From Variovorax ginsengisoli (GTDB taxonomy: Bacteria; Pseudomonadota; Gammaproteobacteria; Burkholderiales; Burkholderiaceae_C), in the NCBI RefSeq assembly GCF_030811835.1, contig NZ_JAUSRO010000007.1, positions 186,001-250,000 of the forward strand: DNA of 64,000 bases, written 5' to 3'. The notes under the pieces are model-generated. The model was not told the DNA's origin and searched no databases. It saw only the letters and a program-made list of their open reading frames with translations. Positions 27,200-36,492 of this stretch are shown piece by piece; position 1 is the first letter of the stretch, and every line of letters begins with the position of its first letter. Made by a program: the position numbers and the translations under genes.

Positions 27200-30163
27200 G
27201 TGACCGCGGCGCCACCTCCCCTCGACGCGACGCGCGCCGAGGCGGTACTCGCCGAGGGCCAGGCCGTTGTGGAACGGTTGCTGCCATTGACCGGCGCGGG
27301 TGCTGGTGCGTCGCTGGAACTGCAGGAGCATCTGGCGTCGGCCTGGTTGTCGCAGATCGATGCGCTGGGCGCACTGGATCGTCCCGACGACGTCGTGGCG
27401 GTGGCGGACGCGTTGTGTGCGCATTTCGAGCCCCGTCCCCGCAATCCCATCGATCCCGTGATGGAGGTCGCAGCGCCTGCGGCATGGCCCTGGATCGCGC
27501 GAGCGATGTGCGAAAAGGCCATGGCGCTGGGCGGCAGTGGCCACCACGATGCCGCACTCGCGTTGCTGCAGGACGTTCAGCAGCGCTTTGGCGATGCCCA
27601 GCGACCCGCGTTGCGGCAATGGGTCGCCAGCGCCGGCCTCGAAGAGGCCCGGCTGCGTGCCAGCCTGGGCGCAGTCTTTGCGCGGGTGGACATGGTGCGG
27701 CATTGCCAGCGCCTGATCGAGCGCTTCGGCGGCGACGAGGCGCCTGCCATCCGGCTGGTCGTGGCGCGCACGCGCGCCTGGCAGGCCCGCCTGCTGTCCC
27801 GGCTCGATCACGACGAGGACGCATTGGCGGCCTACACCTCGCTGCATGCCGATCTGCAATCCACGCCCGATCCGGCACTGCAGGAGCAGGCTGCCGACGC
27901 GCTGCACGCCAAGGCGCGTCTTCTGCAGGAACGCGGGCGCACCGACGAAGCCCGCGTTGCGCTCCAGGCGCTGATCGACAGCTTCGCGGATGCGCAACAT
28001 TCCGGCGTGCGCCAGACGCTCGCACTCGCGCACATGGACCAGGCCTACGAACTGCAGCGCATCCGGCTGGAGGGCGACGGCGACATGGACGGCATCGATG
28101 CCGACGCGCGGGTCATCGATGCGTGCGATGCGCTGCTGCACGCCCATGAACACAGCACCGACACGGTCGTATTGCGCTGCGTGAACCAGGCGCTGCGACT
28201 GAAAGCCGGCGTGCTGCGCGAACGTGCCCTTGAGCGCGACGCTGACACAGATAACGACGACCATGCGATGGCCGATGCGTTGACCGAGCAGCAATGGGCC
28301 CGCTATGCCGACCATCCCGACGCGCAGGTTCAGCAGCAGGTGGTGCTGGCCATGCTCGACCGCTTGCTCGCGCTCGACGATCCGAGGCAGACGCTGTCCG
28401 GCTGCAGCCGGCTCCTGGACCGTTTCGCCAGCGCGCAGGCCGAGCGCCTGCAGCCGCCGCTGGCACGCGCGCGGCGCCTGCAGGCGTGGTGCCTGCGCGT
28501 GCTCGGCCGCACGGAGGAGGCACGGGCCGCGCTGATCGCGTTGGACGCACGCCATGGCGCATCGCACGACCCGTCGGTCCAGCGCCAGGTGATCGAGGGC
28601 CGCATCGAGCATGCGCGGTTGCTGCGCGGCACCCGGGATTTCGCCGGTGCGCTGGCGGTGCTCGATGCCATTGCGCCCGATCTCGGCGCCGATGCAGATG
28701 CCGACGCCGACTTGCGCAAGGCCGTGGCGCTTGCCATGGACCTGCGCGTCGATCTCTGGAAAGACCAGGCACCCCCCGCGCATCCGCAGCAGAGTGGCAA
28801 GGACGAGACGGGCGCTGCCATCGCCGTGGAAGTCACGCCTGCCGAGCTGCAGCGGGCCGAGGCGGTCGAGGCACTGACCCGGCGGTTCGCCGCCGATGCG
28901 TCGCCGGACATCCGGGCGATCGTGGCCCACGCGCTGTACGCGCTGGCAGTGGACTGGCGGGAACACCTGCACTTCCAGCGGGCCATCGACACCTATGCCG
29001 ATTACCTGCAACGCTTTGCCGCCGATACCAGTGCGTCGATCGAGACCATCACGGCCAGCGCCTATCTCAATCAGGCCTATGTGCTGATGATGCTGCTGGA
29101 CCGCGATGCCGAGGCGCTGCCGTTGTACGACGCGCTGGTCGCGCGCTTTGCCCATGCCACCAGCGCCGAGATGCGGGACACGCTGGCTCGGGCGGGGGCC
29201 AGCCGCCTGACCTGCCTGAACCGGCTGCAGCGCCAAGGTGTGGCGGTGAGCTACGGCGACCACTGCGAAGACCTGTCGCTGGCCCAGCGCGACGCCATTC
29301 AGGCGACCATCGAGCGCGGTCGCGTGCTGTCCGTCGCGGGCAAGGAACGCGAAGCCATCGCCTGCTATGACGAGGTGCTCGGTGCGCACGTTGAGTCGCT
29401 GCACCCCGAATTGCGGCGCCAGTGCCTGGACGCCATGGTGCGCAAGGCCTACAGCCTGTCGCGACTGTCCCAGAGGGAGGCGGCGCTGGCGGTGAACGAC
29501 GAGGTCATCGCACGCTATGGCGACGAGCTGTCGACCTCGGCCGAGGAGGACGTGGCGCTCGCCATGTCGAACCGTGCGGTACAGCTCGACGCGCTGGGCC
29601 GACGCGAGGAAGAACTGCAGACCTACGACCTGATCATCGCGCGCTGGCGTGATTCCAGTGTGCCTTACCTGCGCCAGCGCGTGGCCAGCGCGCGGTACTG
29701 CAAGGCACTGACGCTTTCCGACACCGACCTCAAAACGGCGTTGGCGATCTACCAGCACGTGATGGACACCTGCCTGAATGCGCGGGAGGCCGCCATCCGG
29801 CTCGAAGGCGCCAAGTCGGCGGCCAACCGGAGTTTTCGTCTGCGCAGCGCCGGCCGCTACGACGAGGCCCTGGCCTGCAGCCAGGCGCTGTTGCAGGCCT
29901 GCGGCGAGGAAACCGACGTGGCCATCGCAGCGCAATGCGTCAAGGTGCGCATCGGCATGGCGCGCACCTACGGCAAGACCGGACAGGTGGCGCGCCAGGC
30001 CGAGATGCTGCAGGCGCTGTTGGCGCTGCCGCCCACCGCATTGACCGACGCCCAGCGCAGCGAACTGCAGGCGGAATACCGCCTGCTCGCACCTGTCGCC
30101 ACGCCGCTCGGCAAGGCCGCGCACGCGCTCGGCCGCTGGTTCGGCAAGCGCCGGCAGCCATGA
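27200..30163 (+). CDS. Large TPR-like repeat protein of unknown function
   Basis: About 987 aa, almost entirely alpha-helical, with degenerate 35-60-residue units. Each unit has an 'A-x-x-L-x-x-x-G-R-x-x-E-A' helix pair followed by a 'hydrophobic-A-R-F/Y-G-D' element and 'R-x-x-V-A-x-A'. Clear examples are near 'LLQERGRTDEARVALQALID' and 'VQLDALGRREEELQTYDLII'. These are TPR-like solenoids that bind proteins. No signal peptide, enzymatic motif or membrane helix is seen. The start is uncertain: the frame is open from 27008 but reads as non-coding until the GTG at 27200, which lacks a clear ribosome-binding site. A zinc-ribbon membrane protein gene follows after 61 bases, which may be its partner. 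Confidence 0.75.
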   Translation: MTAAPPPLDATRAEAVLAEGQAVVERLLPLTGAGAGASLELQEHLASAWLSQIDALGALDRPDDVVAVADALCAHFEPRPRNPIDPVMEVAAPAAWPWIARAMCEKAMALGGSGHHDAALALLQDVQQRFGDAQRPALRQWVASAGLEEARLRASLGAVFARVDMVRHCQRLIERFGGDEAPAIRLVVARTRAWQARLLSRLDHDEDALAAYTSLHADLQSTPDPALQEQAADALHAKARLLQERGRTDEARVALQALIDSFADAQHSGVRQTLALAHMDQAYELQRIRLEGDGDMDGIDADARVIDACDALLHAHEHSTDTVVLRCVNQALRLKAGVLRERALERDADTDNDDHAMADALTEQQWARYADHPDAQVQQQVVLAMLDRLLALDDPRQTLSGCSRLLDRFASAQAERLQPPLARARRLQAWCLRVLGRTEEARAALIALDARHGASHDPSVQRQVIEGRIEHARLLRGTRDFAGALAVLDAIAPDLGADADADADLRKAVALAMDLRVDLWKDQAPPAHPQQSGKDETGAAIAVEVTPAELQRAEAVEALTRRFAADASPDIRAIVAHALYALAVDWREHLHFQRAIDTYADYLQRFAADTSASIETITASAYLNQAYVLMMLLDRDAEALPLYDALVARFAHATSAEMRDTLARAGASRLTCLNRLQRQGVAVSYGDHCEDLSLAQRDAIQATIERGRVLSVAGKEREAIACYDEVLGAHVESLHPELRRQCLDAMVRKAYSLSRLSQREAALAVNDEVIARYGDELSTSAEEDVALAMSNRAVQLDALGRREEELQTYDLIIARWRDSSVPYLRQRVASARYCKALTLSDTDLKTALAIYQHVMDTCLNAREAAIRLEGAKSAANRSFRLRSAGRYDEALACSQALLQACGEETDVAIAAQCVKVRIGMARTYGKTGQVARQAEMLQALLALPPTALTDAQRSELQAEYRLLAPVATPLGKAAHALGRWFGKRRQP

Positions 30164-30224
30164 CGACGCGCCCAGCAGGCCATCGGCCACTGGCCCAACG
30201 AATGAACACTTGCCAGCGTCATCC

Positions 30225-31895
30225 ATGACCATCAACCTCCAAACCCTGAAATGCGCCGAATGCGGCAGCGGCATGCTGCAACGCACGGGTCTCAATCAGT
30301 ACGTCTGTGCGCACTGCGGCTCGGTCTCCGTGGTGGAGGACGACGTCTCGGACCGACTCGATCGCGTGCTCGACCAGGTCAAGGACGCGGCGGCCCAACG
30401 CCTGAATGCGGAGCAGGGTGCGCGCCAGAAGCAGGCCATTCGCACAGCAGCCCTCGTGCTGGGCGGCATCGCGTGCTTCGTGATCCTCACGCTCGCGTTG
30501 AGCAGCTTCGTCGGAAACCGTCGGGGGAACCGCCCCAGTCCGATGGCCATCGTCGACAAGCCGATCCCGGTCGACCTGCTCAAGCTCGTCGATGTGCGCG
30601 AAGTGCTGACGGGCGGTTCGCAAAGCGCCAAGCTGCTGGTCGTGGCACGCAATGAAACCGGCAAGGTGCTGGAGCGGCCCGGCCTGGAAGCGACCTTCTA
30701 CGACGGCGAGACCAAGCTGGGCAGCGACAGCGAGACCCTGCCGGTCGATCTGCTCATGCCTGGCGAGTCGGCAGCCGTGCTGCTCGACCTGCCCCGCGGT
30801 GAGGGCCGCGTGACGCGCCAGGAATTGACAGTCAAGCGTCTCTCCGAGCCCCGCGGCAGCGTGGAAGGACCGTCGTTGGCCTTCTCCCGCGTGCGGCTGG
30901 TGCAGCAGGGGCCCAACGATCTTCGCCTGGTCGGGCGACTGGTCAACACGCGCGAAGGCGTGACGATCGCTGGCGCGCAGGTCCTGGTCACGCTCTACGA
31001 CGACCGCGGCGCGGTGATCGGCTTCGGCCAGGGCTATGCGCAGGCCTCCGAGCTCAAGCCGGGCGAGCGTTCGTCGACGGAAGTGCGCCTGGTCCGCTTC
31101 GGCGGATCGTCGGTGCCGGTCGCGGCATGGGACTACCGCATCGGTTACAGCGTGACGGCGGGGGACGGCTCGCGTGCAGCGGTGCGCAGCGCGCAACGCA
31201 CCGTTCGCACGGCCAGTGGCCCCGAAGCCTTCAATCCCGACCTGCGGATGAGCACGGAGGACCTGCTGGCCGACGACAGCGAGCGCTTCGACCTGGCGCA
31301 GCTCGAGCTGCTGCCGCTTATTCCGGGCCTCAACACGATCCGCCAGCGCACCTACATGACCGAGCTGGTGAACCGCAGCAAGGACGTGATCGCCGTCACG
31401 CCGTCAGCAGTGATCTCGCGCTTCGACGGGAACGAACTCGACGGCACCACGCGTCTCGACGGCCTGGCCTACCTGTACCCCGGCGAGCGCTTTCCGGTGC
31501 AGGTGGACCCGCGCCGCGCCGACCGCATCACGCAGACGCGTGTCGAGTGGAAGCCGCTGCGCAAGGCCGCGCTGCCGGGGCCGCGCGTGCCACTGGAAGT
31601 GCGGGTGGAGGGCACCAAGGCCGAGCTGGGGAGCGTGCTGCTCAACTTCAGCCAGCGCTTTGTCTACAAGGCGGTCACGGTCAAGGGCAGCGTGAAGAAC
31701 CCCGGGACGGGCATCGTTCGCAAGCCGCGTGTGTGGGTGAGCCTTCGCGACCGCCAGGGCCAGCTCACCGGCTTCAAGTCGGTGGACAACCTGACGGCGA
31801 TCGCACCCGGTGACAGCGTGCCGTTCGAAGTGCGCATCGAGCAACAGGGGCGCGACTTCGCGACGGTCGACACGGTCTACCAGACCGGGGATTAG
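30225..31895 (+). CDS. Zinc-ribbon membrane protein with FxLYD-like repeats
   Basis: 556-aa protein of unknown function. Four cysteines at 10, 13, 28 and 31 (two CxxC pairs) form a zinc ribbon. A coiled-coil-like helix precedes one membrane segment at about residues 74-95, and the remainder is beta-rich with repeated units such as 'LVGRLVNTREGVTIAGAQVL', typical of FxLYD/DUF3426-type domains. The protein is probably anchored with its beta domains on the outer face of the membrane and the ribbon in the cytoplasm. It comes 61 bases after the TPR-like protein, with a shared lack of known function. The ATG at 30225 is the first that gives the ribbon at the N-terminus. Confidence 0.78.
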   Translation: MTINLQTLKCAECGSGMLQRTGLNQYVCAHCGSVSVVEDDVSDRLDRVLDQVKDAAAQRLNAEQGARQKQAIRTAALVLGGIACFVILTLALSSFVGNRRGNRPSPMAIVDKPIPVDLLKLVDVREVLTGGSQSAKLLVVARNETGKVLERPGLEATFYDGETKLGSDSETLPVDLLMPGESAAVLLDLPRGEGRVTRQELTVKRLSEPRGSVEGPSLAFSRVRLVQQGPNDLRLVGRLVNTREGVTIAGAQVLVTLYDDRGAVIGFGQGYAQASELKPGERSSTEVRLVRFGGSSVPVAAWDYRIGYSVTAGDGSRAAVRSAQRTVRTASGPEAFNPDLRMSTEDLLADDSERFDLAQLELLPLIPGLNTIRQRTYMTELVNRSKDVIAVTPSAVISRFDGNELDGTTRLDGLAYLYPGERFPVQVDPRRADRITQTRVEWKPLRKAALPGPRVPLEVRVEGTKAELGSVLLNFSQRFVYKAVTVKGSVKNPGTGIVRKPRVWVSLRDRQGQLTGFKSVDNLTAIAPGDSVPFEVRIEQQGRDFATVDTVYQTGD

Positions 31896-31940
31896 CCTGC
31901 GCAAGCAAGGATGACCCGATCGCGCGATCATGGGGCCATC

Positions 31941-32924
31941 ATGACCGCGTTCTCCATCCTCGACCTGTCCCCGATCTGCGAAGGCAGCGATGCCGCGCAG
32001 TCGTTCAAAAACTCGCTGGCGCTCGCGCAGCACGGCGAAAAGTTCGGCTACCGCCGCTACTGGCTGGCCGAGCACCACGGCATGCCGGGCATCGCCAGTG
32101 CGGCGACCGCGGTGCTGCTGGCCTACGTCGGCGCAGGCACCTCGACCATCCGCATCGGCGCGGGCGGCGTGATGTTGCCCAACCATTCGCCGCTGGTGAT
32201 CGCCGAGCAGTTCGGCACGCTCGAATCGCTCTACCCCGGCCGCATCGACCTTGGCCTGGGCCGCGCGCCGGGCTCCGACCAGCGCACCGCACAGGCGCTG
32301 CGGCGCAACCTCGAGTCTGACTCCGACCAGTTCCCGCAGGACGTGGTCGAGCTGATGGATTTCATGAGCAAGTCGCCGCGCCAGCCAGTGATGGCCGTGC
32401 CAGGCCGCGGGCTCGAGGTGCCGGTCTGGATCCTCGGCTCCAGCACCTTCGGCGCGCAACTGGCGGCGCACCTCGGCCTGCCTTACGCCTTCGCGTCGCA
32501 CTTCGCGCCACAGCAGATGATGCAGGCCATTCGCATCTACCGCGAGACCTTCAAGCCCTCTGCCCAACTTGCCAAGCCGTACGTGATGCTGGGCTTCAAT
32601 GCCTTTGCGGCCGAAACCGACGAGGAAGCGGTCTTTCGCGCCAGCTCGTGGCAGCAGGCCTTCGTGAACCTGCGCAGTGGCCGCCCGGGCCGGTTGCCAC
32701 CGCCGGTGAAGGATTACTACGCCAACGTCGGCCCGTCGGAGCGCGCGCTGCTCGACTCGGTGCTGTCCTGCTCGGCCGTGGGCTCGCCCGAGACGGTGCG
32801 CGCCGGTCTGGCCGCCTTCATCGAGCGCACCGGCGCCGACGAACTGATGATCACCTCGCAGGTGCACGACCATGCGGCGCGGCTGCGGTCTTACGAGATC
32901 GTGGCGTCGCTCAAGGTGGCGTGA
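31941..32924 (+). CDS. LLM-class flavin-dependent oxidoreductase (luciferase-like)
   Basis: 327-aa TIM-barrel flavoprotein that should use reduced FMN for oxygenation or reduction. '[20 protein letters not shown]', '[20 protein letters not shown]' and '[16 protein letters not shown]' are the conserved barrel segments of the YhbW/MsnO8 subfamily. I chose the ATG at 31941 over a more distant GTG because the family starts with 'FSILDLSPI'. It follows the zinc-ribbon gene by 45 bases but has no evident link with it. Substrate unknown. Confidence 0.9.
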   Translation: MTAFSILDLSPICEGSDAAQSFKNSLALAQHGEKFGYRRYWLAEHHGMPGIASAATAVLLAYVGAGTSTIRIGAGGVMLPNHSPLVIAEQFGTLESLYPGRIDLGLGRAPGSDQRTAQALRRNLESDSDQFPQDVVELMDFMSKSPRQPVMAVPGRGLEVPVWILGSSTFGAQLAAHLGLPYAFASHFAPQQMMQAIRIYRETFKPSAQLAKPYVMLGFNAFAAETDEEAVFRASSWQQAFVNLRSGRPGRLPPPVKDYYANVGPSERALLDSVLSCSAVGSPETVRAGLAAFIERTGADELMITSQVHDHAARLRSYEIVASLKVA

Positions 32925-33101
32925 CGGACGACGTTGTAGCTTTCTTGCGCCAGGGGCGCGACGAAGTGGCGGGTGATTTGGTCGAATGCTGTGTCCGTCG
33001 TCTCAAAGGGGTGCACGCCCTAGAGGTTTCGAGCGCGCGAGCCGATTTCATCGCACGTCTTTTTGGGAGGCTGCCACCCACGCGCACAGCGATGGGCCGC
33101 G

Positions 33102-33464
33102 TCAGTCGCATCGCTGGAAGCGCACGCATTCGGGCACCACGTGAATCTCCGTCAGGACATTCTCTGAATCGACGTGGCGCGAGGTGAACTTGACCCACGC
33201 ACCCTCGGCAACGCCGTCCAGCAGCGAGCGATCCTTGACCCTGAACGTCTGTGTCATGAATGGGATCTTCGCGCGTGGCAGAAGCTTCAGCCGGACATAG
33301 GACTTGTCATCGATCTCCACGTGCAAGGATACGACGCGTGCGCGTGTGAATACCGTGGCGGTGGCTGGAGTTTCCGACGGTGCCGGGTTGGCGGTTTGGG
33401 CCTGTGCGCTGGCCATTGCGATGAGGGCAAAGGCACAGGTCGCGGCGGTGCGGAGTCTGTTCAC
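33102..33464 (-). CDS. Small exported protein with a CusF-like copper-binding fold
   Basis: About 120 aa from the GTG at 33464, which has GGAGA 6 bases upstream; the longer frame from 33539 would put about 25 basic residues before the signal peptide. The leader ends near residue 24 (Ala-Gln-Ala-Gln). The mature beta-barrel-like part, with 'LPRAKIPFMTQTFRVKD' and 'GVAEGAWVKFTSR', resembles the CusF family. However, the copper ligands of true CusF (His, Trp, two Met) are mostly missing. It stands alone without efflux genes next to it. A periplasmic metal or folding role is possible; the call is tentative. Confidence 0.6.
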   Translation of the reverse strand: MNRLRTAATCAFALIAMASAQAQTANPAPSETPATATVFTRARVVSLHVEIDDKSYVRLKLLPRAKIPFMTQTFRVKDRSLLDGVAEGAWVKFTSRHVDSENVLTEIHVVPECVRFQRCD

Positions 33465-33625
33465 GCGCTGTCTCCAAAGGGCCGACCGTCTGGCAGCCGT
33501 GGCGGGCATGGAAAGTGGCTCGTCGAGATTCTGCCGCATTGACGAATGGTCGGCTCTGAACAGGGGAGCGAAGTCTGAACCCGCTTTGCGTTGAATTCAG
33601 CGGGGTCTTCGACAGGCTCGATTCT

Positions 33626-34570
33626 CTATTTACGCGCGTTCAATTTCTTGGCAAAAAGCCGCTCACACAAGCCACGCAACCAGCGATTCGCCGGCTCCTG
33701 GTTGTAGCGGGTATGCCAGTGCTGCTTGACGGTGAAGGGGGGCACAGGCACAGGGCAATCAAAGACAGCGAGCCCGTTGGTGCGGGCCAGTGTCTCGCCG
33801 ATCTGGCGCGGCACGGTGGCCACGAGGTCGGTGGTCGACACGATCGCAGCCAGTCCCAGGAAGCCGGGTAGCTCCAGCAAAATGCGCCGTTTGACGCGTT
33901 GCCGCAGCAGCGCCGCCTCCAACAACTGAACACCCGTCCCGCCGACGATGCCGATGTGTGCTTCGGCCTTGAAGTCGCGCAGGCCCATGCCTTTTGCGGT
34001 AATTCTCGGGTGTCGGGCATTGACCAGGCACACCCAGTCTTGCGGAAACAGCACCTGTTGATAGAAGCCTGACTCGAGCCATGGCACCAGTCCAATCGCA
34101 AGGTCGGCTTGGCCCGTTTGCAGCGCCTGTCCAGTTTGCCCATCGATGCGTGCAGCCTCCAGGCGGATGCCGGGCCCGACGGCGCGGACGTGCGCGAGCA
34201 GTTGCGGCAGCAGCGTGATGTGGCTCGCATCTGTCATGCAGATACGGAAGCGCCGCGTGGAGCTCGACGGGTCGAACGCTTCGGATGGCGCGGCCACACG
34301 ACGCAACGCCGCGAGTGCCTCGCGCGCCGGAACGATCAGTTCTTCCGCGCGCGGCGTCGGCTGCATGCCTGCCGCAGTCCGCACGAACAGCTCGTCGCCA
34401 AGCTGCTTGCGCAGCCGGCCCAGCCAGTTGCTCACGGTTGGCTGGCTCTGACCGAGCTGCTCGGCCGCACGCGTCACGCTCTGCGTGGTGTAGATCAGGT
34501 CGAACAGGCGCAGCAGCTTGAGGCTGAGCAAGCCCGCGCTCGCATCGAGGTTGTCGTCGTCGGCATTCAT
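33626..34570 (-). CDS. LysR-family transcriptional regulator (NodD-like)
   Basis: 314-aa LysR protein. The winged helix is at residues 17-75 ('TRAAEQLGQSQPTVSNWLGR'), then the linker helix and the effector-binding domain. It is divergent from the PanE-like gene that opens the catabolic operon at 34674-39016, the standard layout for a LysR activator and its target. Probable inducer: an intermediate of that pathway. The start is the ATG at 34570; only about 100 bases separate the two start codons. Confidence 0.9.
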   Translation of the reverse strand: MNADDDNLDASAGLLSLKLLRLFDLIYTTQSVTRAAEQLGQSQPTVSNWLGRLRKQLGDELFVRTAAGMQPTPRAEELIVPAREALAALRRVAAPSEAFDPSSSTRRFRICMTDASHITLLPQLLAHVRAVGPGIRLEAARIDGQTGQALQTGQADLAIGLVPWLESGFYQQVLFPQDWVCLVNARHPRITAKGMGLRDFKAEAHIGIVGGTGVQLLEAALLRQRVKRRILLELPGFLGLAAIVSTTDLVATVPRQIGETLARTNGLAVFDCPVPVPPFTVKQHWHTRYNQEPANRWLRGLCERLFAKKLNARK

Positions 34571-34579
34571 GTCAAAACG

Positions 34580-34594
34580 GAATGTAGACCATTC
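34580..34594. promoter_or_regulatory. Small inverted repeat in the LysR/PanE-like divergent region
   Basis: GAATG at 34580-34584 and CATTC at 34590-34594 form a 5-bp inverted repeat with a 5-bp spacer, 10 bases from the LysR start codon. It could be an operator half of the LysR site. It does not have the classical T-N11-A spacing, so confidence is low. Confidence 0.25.
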
Positions 34595-34673
34595 ACCCTA
34601 TGTCATGGACGAGATGTTCATCGACACCTATCGTCAAGGCATTCCTTCGGGACACACCTTCGAGAGACAGGCT

Positions 34674-35603
34674 ATGAAAATCTATTTCCTGGGCGCCGGC
34701 GCCCTCGGCTGTGCCATCGGCGGCACCCTTGCGGCGGGCGGGTCGGACGTCACGCTCATTGATCCGTTTCAGGCGCACGTCGACGCCATCAACCGCGACG
34801 GCCTCCTCATGAAGTACGGCGACTTGGAACGCCGCGTCAAGGTGCGCGCATCGACCAGCGTGGAGGGGCTGGCGCCAGCCGACCTGGTGATCGTGCTGGT
34901 CAAGTCGTTCCACACCCGCTCGGCCATCGAAGGCGCCTTGCCGATCATCGGCCCTGACACCGCGCTGATGTCGCTGCAGAACGGCATGGGCCACGAGGAG
35001 ATCCTGGCTGACGTCGCTGGCCGTGGGCATGTGCTGGCCGGCAAGACCTACGTTGGCGGCGTGTTGCTCGGTCCGGGCCACATCATTGCCGGCACGCGTG
35101 GCAAGCGCACGGTGATCGGCGAACTCGACGGCCACGTGAGCGAACGCGCCAGGGCCATCGCGGCCGAGTTCGATCGTGCCGGGCTGCCTTGCGAAGTCAG
35201 CGACAACATTTTGGGCGTGATGTGGGACAAGCTGCTCATCAACGTCTCGACCGGGGCGCTGAGCGGCATCACGGGCCAGGTGTACGGCAGCCTCTACGCG
35301 GTGCCCGAGATCGAGGCCACGGCCATCGCGGCCGTGACTGAAGCGATGGCCGTCGCACAGGCGATCGGCGTGAAGCTGTCGATCAAGGCGGCGCGCGATG
35401 CCTGGGTGATGGCCGCCGAAGGCCTGCCCTACGAGTTCAAGACCTCCATGCTGCAGAGCCTGGAGAAGGGTTCCATCACCGAGATCGATTTCATCAACGG
35501 CTCGGTGGTGCGCGCCGGGCTCGCGCACAACGTGCCGACGCCGGTGAACCAGACGCTGGTGGCCGCCATCAAGGGCATCGAACGCCGGCTGGAGGCGAAA
35601 TGA
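34674..35603 (+). CDS. Ketopantoate reductase-family (PanE/ApbA) oxidoreductase
   Basis: 309-aa NADP-dependent reductase fold. GAGALG at residues 7-12 is the nucleotide-binding motif, and Lys186 in 'MWDKLLINV' is the expected catalytic lysine. The start at 34674 has GAGAG upstream. It is the first gene of the operon that runs to the AroQ-like gene, each link tightly spaced; the next gene overlaps it by 4 bases. In this context a 2-keto/2-hydroxy acid or beta-branched hydroxyacid substrate in catabolism is likelier than pantothenate synthesis. Confidence 0.88.
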   Translation: MKIYFLGAGALGCAIGGTLAAGGSDVTLIDPFQAHVDAINRDGLLMKYGDLERRVKVRASTSVEGLAPADLVIVLVKSFHTRSAIEGALPIIGPDTALMSLQNGMGHEEILADVAGRGHVLAGKTYVGGVLLGPGHIIAGTRGKRTVIGELDGHVSERARAIAAEFDRAGLPCEVSDNILGVMWDKLLINVSTGALSGITGQVYGSLYAVPEIEATAIAAVTEAMAVAQAIGVKLSIKAARDAWVMAAEGLPYEFKTSMLQSLEKGSITEIDFINGSVVRAGLAHNVPTPVNQTLVAAIKGIERRLEAK

Positions 35604-35983
35604 GCACGCCGCGCGCCTATGTGGAACACGTCGCCATCTGGGTGAAGGACATCCATTGGCACATCAGGTTCTTCCACGACGTCTGCGGTATGACGATGCG
35701 CGAGGTACAGGGCACGCTCGAAGAGCCGGTCCAGTACTGGACCCTCGGCGGCATGCAGTTCATGGCCAAGCCGGACCACGCAGGGCCTGAGGGTCGCCTC
35801 GGCCACCTCGGCGTGATGTGCGAAGACCTCGAGGCCGCTCTGGCCGCGGCACAGGCTTTCGGCGTGACCGAAATGCCCCAGGGCCGCAACTGGCTGCGCC
35901 TGCCGGACGGCCTGGCCGTCGAATTCATCCAGGCCAGCGAGGGCGCCGTGGCGCGCGCTCTGGCCATCGATCCTCGCGCCTGA
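35600..35983 (+). CDS. VOC family protein (glyoxalase-like)
   Basis: 127-aa single VOC domain, overlapping the PanE-like stop by 4 bases (ATGA). It begins 'VEHVAIWVKDIHWHIRFFHD' and ends with 'RLPDGLAVEFIQ', the two half-modules of this fold. His10 and Glu109 are candidate metal ligands. An isomerase, epimerase or lyase role on a CoA or hydroxyacid intermediate is possible, given the MaoC and CaiB genes that follow. Substrate unknown. Confidence 0.88.
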   Translation: MSTPRAYVEHVAIWVKDIHWHIRFFHDVCGMTMREVQGTLEEPVQYWTLGGMQFMAKPDHAGPEGRLGHLGVMCEDLEAALAAAQAFGVTEMPQGRNWLRLPDGLAVEFIQASEGAVARALAIDPRA

Positions 35984-36030
35984 AGAGCCGTGAAGAGCCG
36001 CCACCCACTTCATCCAAAGAGAGACACCCC

Positions 36031-36492
36031 ATGACCACCTTGACCATTGAAGACCAATACTGGGACGACGCCGTCGTCGGCCAGGAATGCATCAGCCCGC
36101 CCTACGAAGTGACGGAGGCCCGCGTGATGGCCTATGCCGACCTCACCGGCGACCACACCCCCGTTCACACGGACGAAGCCTATGCACGCACCACACCGTT
36201 CGGCACCCGCGTGGCGCACGGGTTGTTCGGTCTGTCGGTGGCCGACGGACTCAAGACGAAAAGCGACATGCGCTTCATGCCGGGCATGTCGCTTGGCTGG
36301 GAATGGCGCTTCGTCGCCCCCATCAAGCTCGGCGACACGGTGCGTGTGAAGTTCCACGTCGGCAGCAAGCGCGAATCGAAGAGCAAGCCCGGCTGGGGCA
36401 TCCTCGTGCTGCCGTCCGAGCTCATCAACCAGCGTGACGAGGTTGTGCAACAGGGCGAGCACCGCGTGATGGTGCCGAGGAAGCCATCATGA
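36031..36492 (+). CDS. MaoC-family hot-dog-fold dehydratase
   Basis: 153-aa protein with the (R)-specific enoyl-CoA hydratase motif: Asp41 and His46 in 'ADLTGDHTPVHTDEAYA', followed by 'RVAHGLFG'. The ATG at 36031 is preceded by GAGAGA. It overlaps the CoA-transferase start by 4 bases. Hydration or dehydration of a CoA thioester is expected, which ties it to the CoA transferase. Some relatives act on mesaconyl-CoA and similar branched C4-C5 acids. The 47-base gap before it contains a duplicated TGAAGAGCCG. Confidence 0.9.
   Translation: MTTLTIEDQYWDDAVVGQECISPPYEVTEARVMAYADLTGDHTPVHTDEAYARTTPFGTRVAHGLFGLSVADGLKTKSDMRFMPGMSLGWEWRFVAPIKLGDTVRVKFHVGSKRESKSKPGWGILVLPSELINQRDEVVQQGEHRVMVPRKPS

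Noticed and set aside
27143..30295. 1050-codon open frame antisense to the TPR-like gene
   Set aside because: The plus-strand frame shows regular TPR-like helices, while the minus frame is rich in His, Gly and Arg and matches nothing, so it is a shadow.
35982..36001. Duplicated TGAAGAGCCG between the VOC and MaoC genes
   Set aside because: A simple 10-bp tandem duplication in a spacer; no regulatory logic seen.
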